DNA from: Kiloniella sp. EL199 | Lineage (GTDB): Bacteria > Pseudomonadota > Alphaproteobacteria > Kiloniellales > Kiloniellaceae | DNA: 64,000 nucleotides | Reading direction: 5' to 3' | NCBI RefSeq assembly: GCF_900313065.1 | Contig: NZ_OMPU01000004.1 | Coordinates: 199,474 to 263,473, forward strand | Shown here: positions 62,406-64,000 of the stretch, piece after piece | Layout: each line of letters starts with the position of its first letter | Numbering within the stretch: position 1 is the stretch's first letter | Notes under the pieces: model-generated | What the model saw: only the letters and a program-made list of their open reading frames with translations | Database searches by the model: none | What the model was told of the DNA's origin: nothing | Position numbers and translations under genes: made by a program

Positions 62406-64000
62406 CTATTTCCCTGTTTTTTGAATAAGTGATCGCATCATATTGACAAGCTCTTCCGGAGAGACTGGCTTCTCCAAATGTAATTGTCCCGAATTCTCAA
62501 TAAAATCAGCAACTCCCGGGCTCATTGAATCACCTGTTACAAAAGCTGTTTTTGCTGACATCTCGGGAAATTCAACAGCAATACGTTGCAAGAAAGCCAT
62601 ACCATCCATACCAGGCATTTTAACATCACTTAAAATTGCATCGTATGAATGCACCTTTAGTTCGGAAAGAGCATCTTTGACTGAATTAACTGCTGTCACT
62701 TGATAGCCATCTTCCCTCAGAATTTCACTAATAAGATCTGCTACATCGACTTCATCATCAACGATCAAAATACTTTGTTTTAAATGCTTTTCATCATGTG
62801 GATCAGGAGCAATTTTATTCTTCCCTACCACTTCAGAAGCTTTCATTCGAACGGAAAAACAAGTGCCGCCTTTTGCAGACGATCGGAAGGATAAATTTCC
62901 ATTATGGGCATCTACGATGCGATGGCAAAAAGCAAGTCCAACTCCCGTTCCGCTTCCAACATCTTTTGTTGTAAAAAAGGGTTCAAAAATTCTGGCCTGT
63001 ATCTCTTTCGGAATGCCGATACCATTATCAATGACATCAACGATAACTTCGCCTAATAAATCATCAAAAGAAGATCGAATAACAAGTTTTCCCTCGTCTC
63101 CCTTTTCAGACAGGGCGTGTTCTGCATTCACAATCAAATTGGTAAAGACCTGTGCCATTTGATCATGGTCAGCAACAACAAAAGGCAAATCATTCGCCAG
63201 AGACAAAGATATCTCTGCACCAGAAACTTTCAATCCATACCCGGCAACGTCCAGAGCAACTTCAACCGCTTCGTTCAAATTACAGTTTTCAATCTGCATT
63301 GGACGTTGTCTGGCCATTGCCAAAAAAGTTTTAACAATTTTGGCACAGCGCTCTGCGGCGATAGCAATCCGGTCAACTCTTCTTTTAACTTCGGGATCAT
63401 CTGTTTTATCCTGAAGCATCAAGGCATAACCCACGACAATAGAGAGCGGATTATTCAATTCATGGGCAACGCCAGCGAGTAATCCACCCAAAGCAGATAT
63501 TTTTTCATTCTGGTGCGCAATTTCCCGCTGTTCTTCCAACTCTTTTTGCATTTGCAATTGTTCGGTAATATCGCGCGTTGACGAGACAATTACATCTTCG
63601 CCTTTATAATCAGTAACACGGGCAGAAGTCAGGCCTTGCATTATTGATCCATCCCTGCGGCGAAACTGAACCCTGTAGTCATCCAGTGTTCCACTCGGCA
63701 GCAAAGCCTTGAGATAATCTTCGCGATCCTGCGGTTTGATAAAGAAGCTTTTTGCCGTTTCAATATCGCCAAATCGATCACGCGAAGCAGGCGGACAATA
63801 TATTATTTTTCCATCAGAAACTCGTGAAACCAAGAAGTTTGCGGGACATGCTTCAACAATTTTGTGGAGCAGCATATCCGCTTCACGACTGGCCTCTTCC
63901 ATTTCTCTCTGTTTGGTAATGTCTTTTACCGTAACAAGATAACCACCAAATCCTGTTTCATGCGTTGACCCAAGAAACAAACGGCCATCCGGTCGTGGTA
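62406..64000 (-). CDS. Hybrid PAS histidine kinase with C-terminal receiver (5' end outside the window)
   Basis: At least 530 residues; the frame stays open through the right edge, reading PDGRLFLGSTHETGFGGYLV, so the true start lies outside. Domains in order: end of a PAS domain, another PAS domain (about 35-150 of the visible chain; IVEACPANFLVSRVSDG), HisKA with the phospho-histidine in GVAHELNNPLSIVVGY, HATPase_c (NLIVNAEHALSE, DNGIGIPKEIQARIFEPF, GTGVGLAFCHRIV), and a receiver (ILIVDDEVDVADL, AILSDVKMPGMDG). No membrane helix is visible in this part. It probably phosphorylates the adjacent OmpR-type regulator, and its own receiver may tune the flow. Confidence 0.88.
   Translation of the reverse strand, partial: PRPDGRLFLGSTHETGFGGYLVTVKDITKQREMEEASREADMLLHKIVEACPANFLVSRVSDGKIIYCPPASRDRFGDIETAKSFFIKPQDREDYLKALLPSGTLDDYRVQFRRRDGSIMQGLTSARVTDYKGEDVIVSSTRDITEQLQMQKELEEQREIAHQNEKISALGGLLAGVAHELNNPLSIVVGYALMLQDKTDDPEVKRRVDRIAIAAERCAKIVKTFLAMARQRPMQIENCNLNEAVEVALDVAGYGLKVSGAEISLSLANDLPFVVADHDQMAQVFTNLIVNAEHALSEKGDEGKLVIRSSFDDLLGEVIVDVIDNGIGIPKEIQARIFEPFFTTKDVGSGTGVGLAFCHRIVDAHNGNLSFRSSAKGGTCFSVRMKASEVVGKNKIAPDPHDEKHLKQSILIVDDEVDVADLISEILREDGYQVTAVNSVKDALSELKVHSYDAILSDVKMPGMDGMAFLQRIAVEFPEMSAKTAFVTGDSMSPGVADFIENSGQLHLEKPVSPEELVNMMRSLIQKTGK

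Overview
The window looks like chromosomal DNA of an alphaproteobacterium, probably a marine or host-associated member of the Rhodospirillales/Kiloniellales type. That assignment is inferred from gene content: frcBCAK-type fructose uptake, the phn C-P lyase set, carnitine catabolism, malate thiokinase with malyl-CoA lyase, and modest GC content by eye. No tRNA, rRNA, CRISPR array, insertion sequence or prophage gene was seen. Almost everything is dense metabolic operons, with accessory cell-surface genes in the last third.

Layout. (1) 0.1-9.7 kb: a quaternary-amine cluster. It holds a GMC oxidoreductase, a CaiD-like hydratase, an NDP-forming acyl-CoA synthetase, an acyl-CoA dehydrogenase, a carnitine dehydrogenase fused to a thioesterase, a 3-dehydrocarnitine cleavage enzyme and a divergent GlxA/CdhR-type regulator. 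Together they could take gamma-butyrobetaine, crotonobetaine and carnitine to glycine betaine. (2) 10-11.6 kb: a VOC protein and a fumarylacetoacetase-family hydrolase. (3) 12-15 kb: a 990-residue fusion of a class V (SerC-like) aminotransferase and a SerA-like 2-hydroxyacid dehydrogenase. (4) 15.1-17.5 kb: tungstate uptake, tupB-tupC-tupA. (5) 17.7-25.4 kb: sugar use, with a mutarotase, frcB-C-A-K, a divergent ROK regulator, a D-lyxose/mannose isomerase and a fructokinase. (6) 25.4-36.9 kb: phosphonate use, with phnF, phnGHIJKLMN, a 2H phosphoesterase, a hexapeptide transferase and phnE-D-C. (7) 37-44 kb: threonine aldolase, an MFS carrier, malyl-CoA lyase, an atypical LuxR-type response regulator and malate thiokinase mtkAB.

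(8) 44.4-51 kb: one 2196-residue secreted adhesin. It has a retention-type N-terminus with a TAAG candidate LapG site, VCBS-like repeats, a von Willebrand A domain and an RTX tail. (9) 51-59.5 kb: the most unusual part. A tightly packed operon encodes an outer-membrane beta-barrel protein, a secreted Fn3-like protein, an ECF sigma factor, its anti-sigma factor and a subtilisin-like protease. A large secreted protein of unknown function lies next to it, and its upstream region shares a 15/16-base motif with the operon's. I infer that this is a self-regulated envelope system in which the protease and the anti-sigma factor act as a pair. (10) 59.7-64 kb: a VOC protein, two small unknown proteins, a lipoprotein, an OmpR-type regulator and a hybrid histidine kinase that runs off the right edge.

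Many start sites were moved from the longest frame where a Shine-Dalgarno sequence, a coupled stop codon or a family's usual N-terminus pointed to another codon. All functions are read from sequence motifs and memory of families; no database search was possible.
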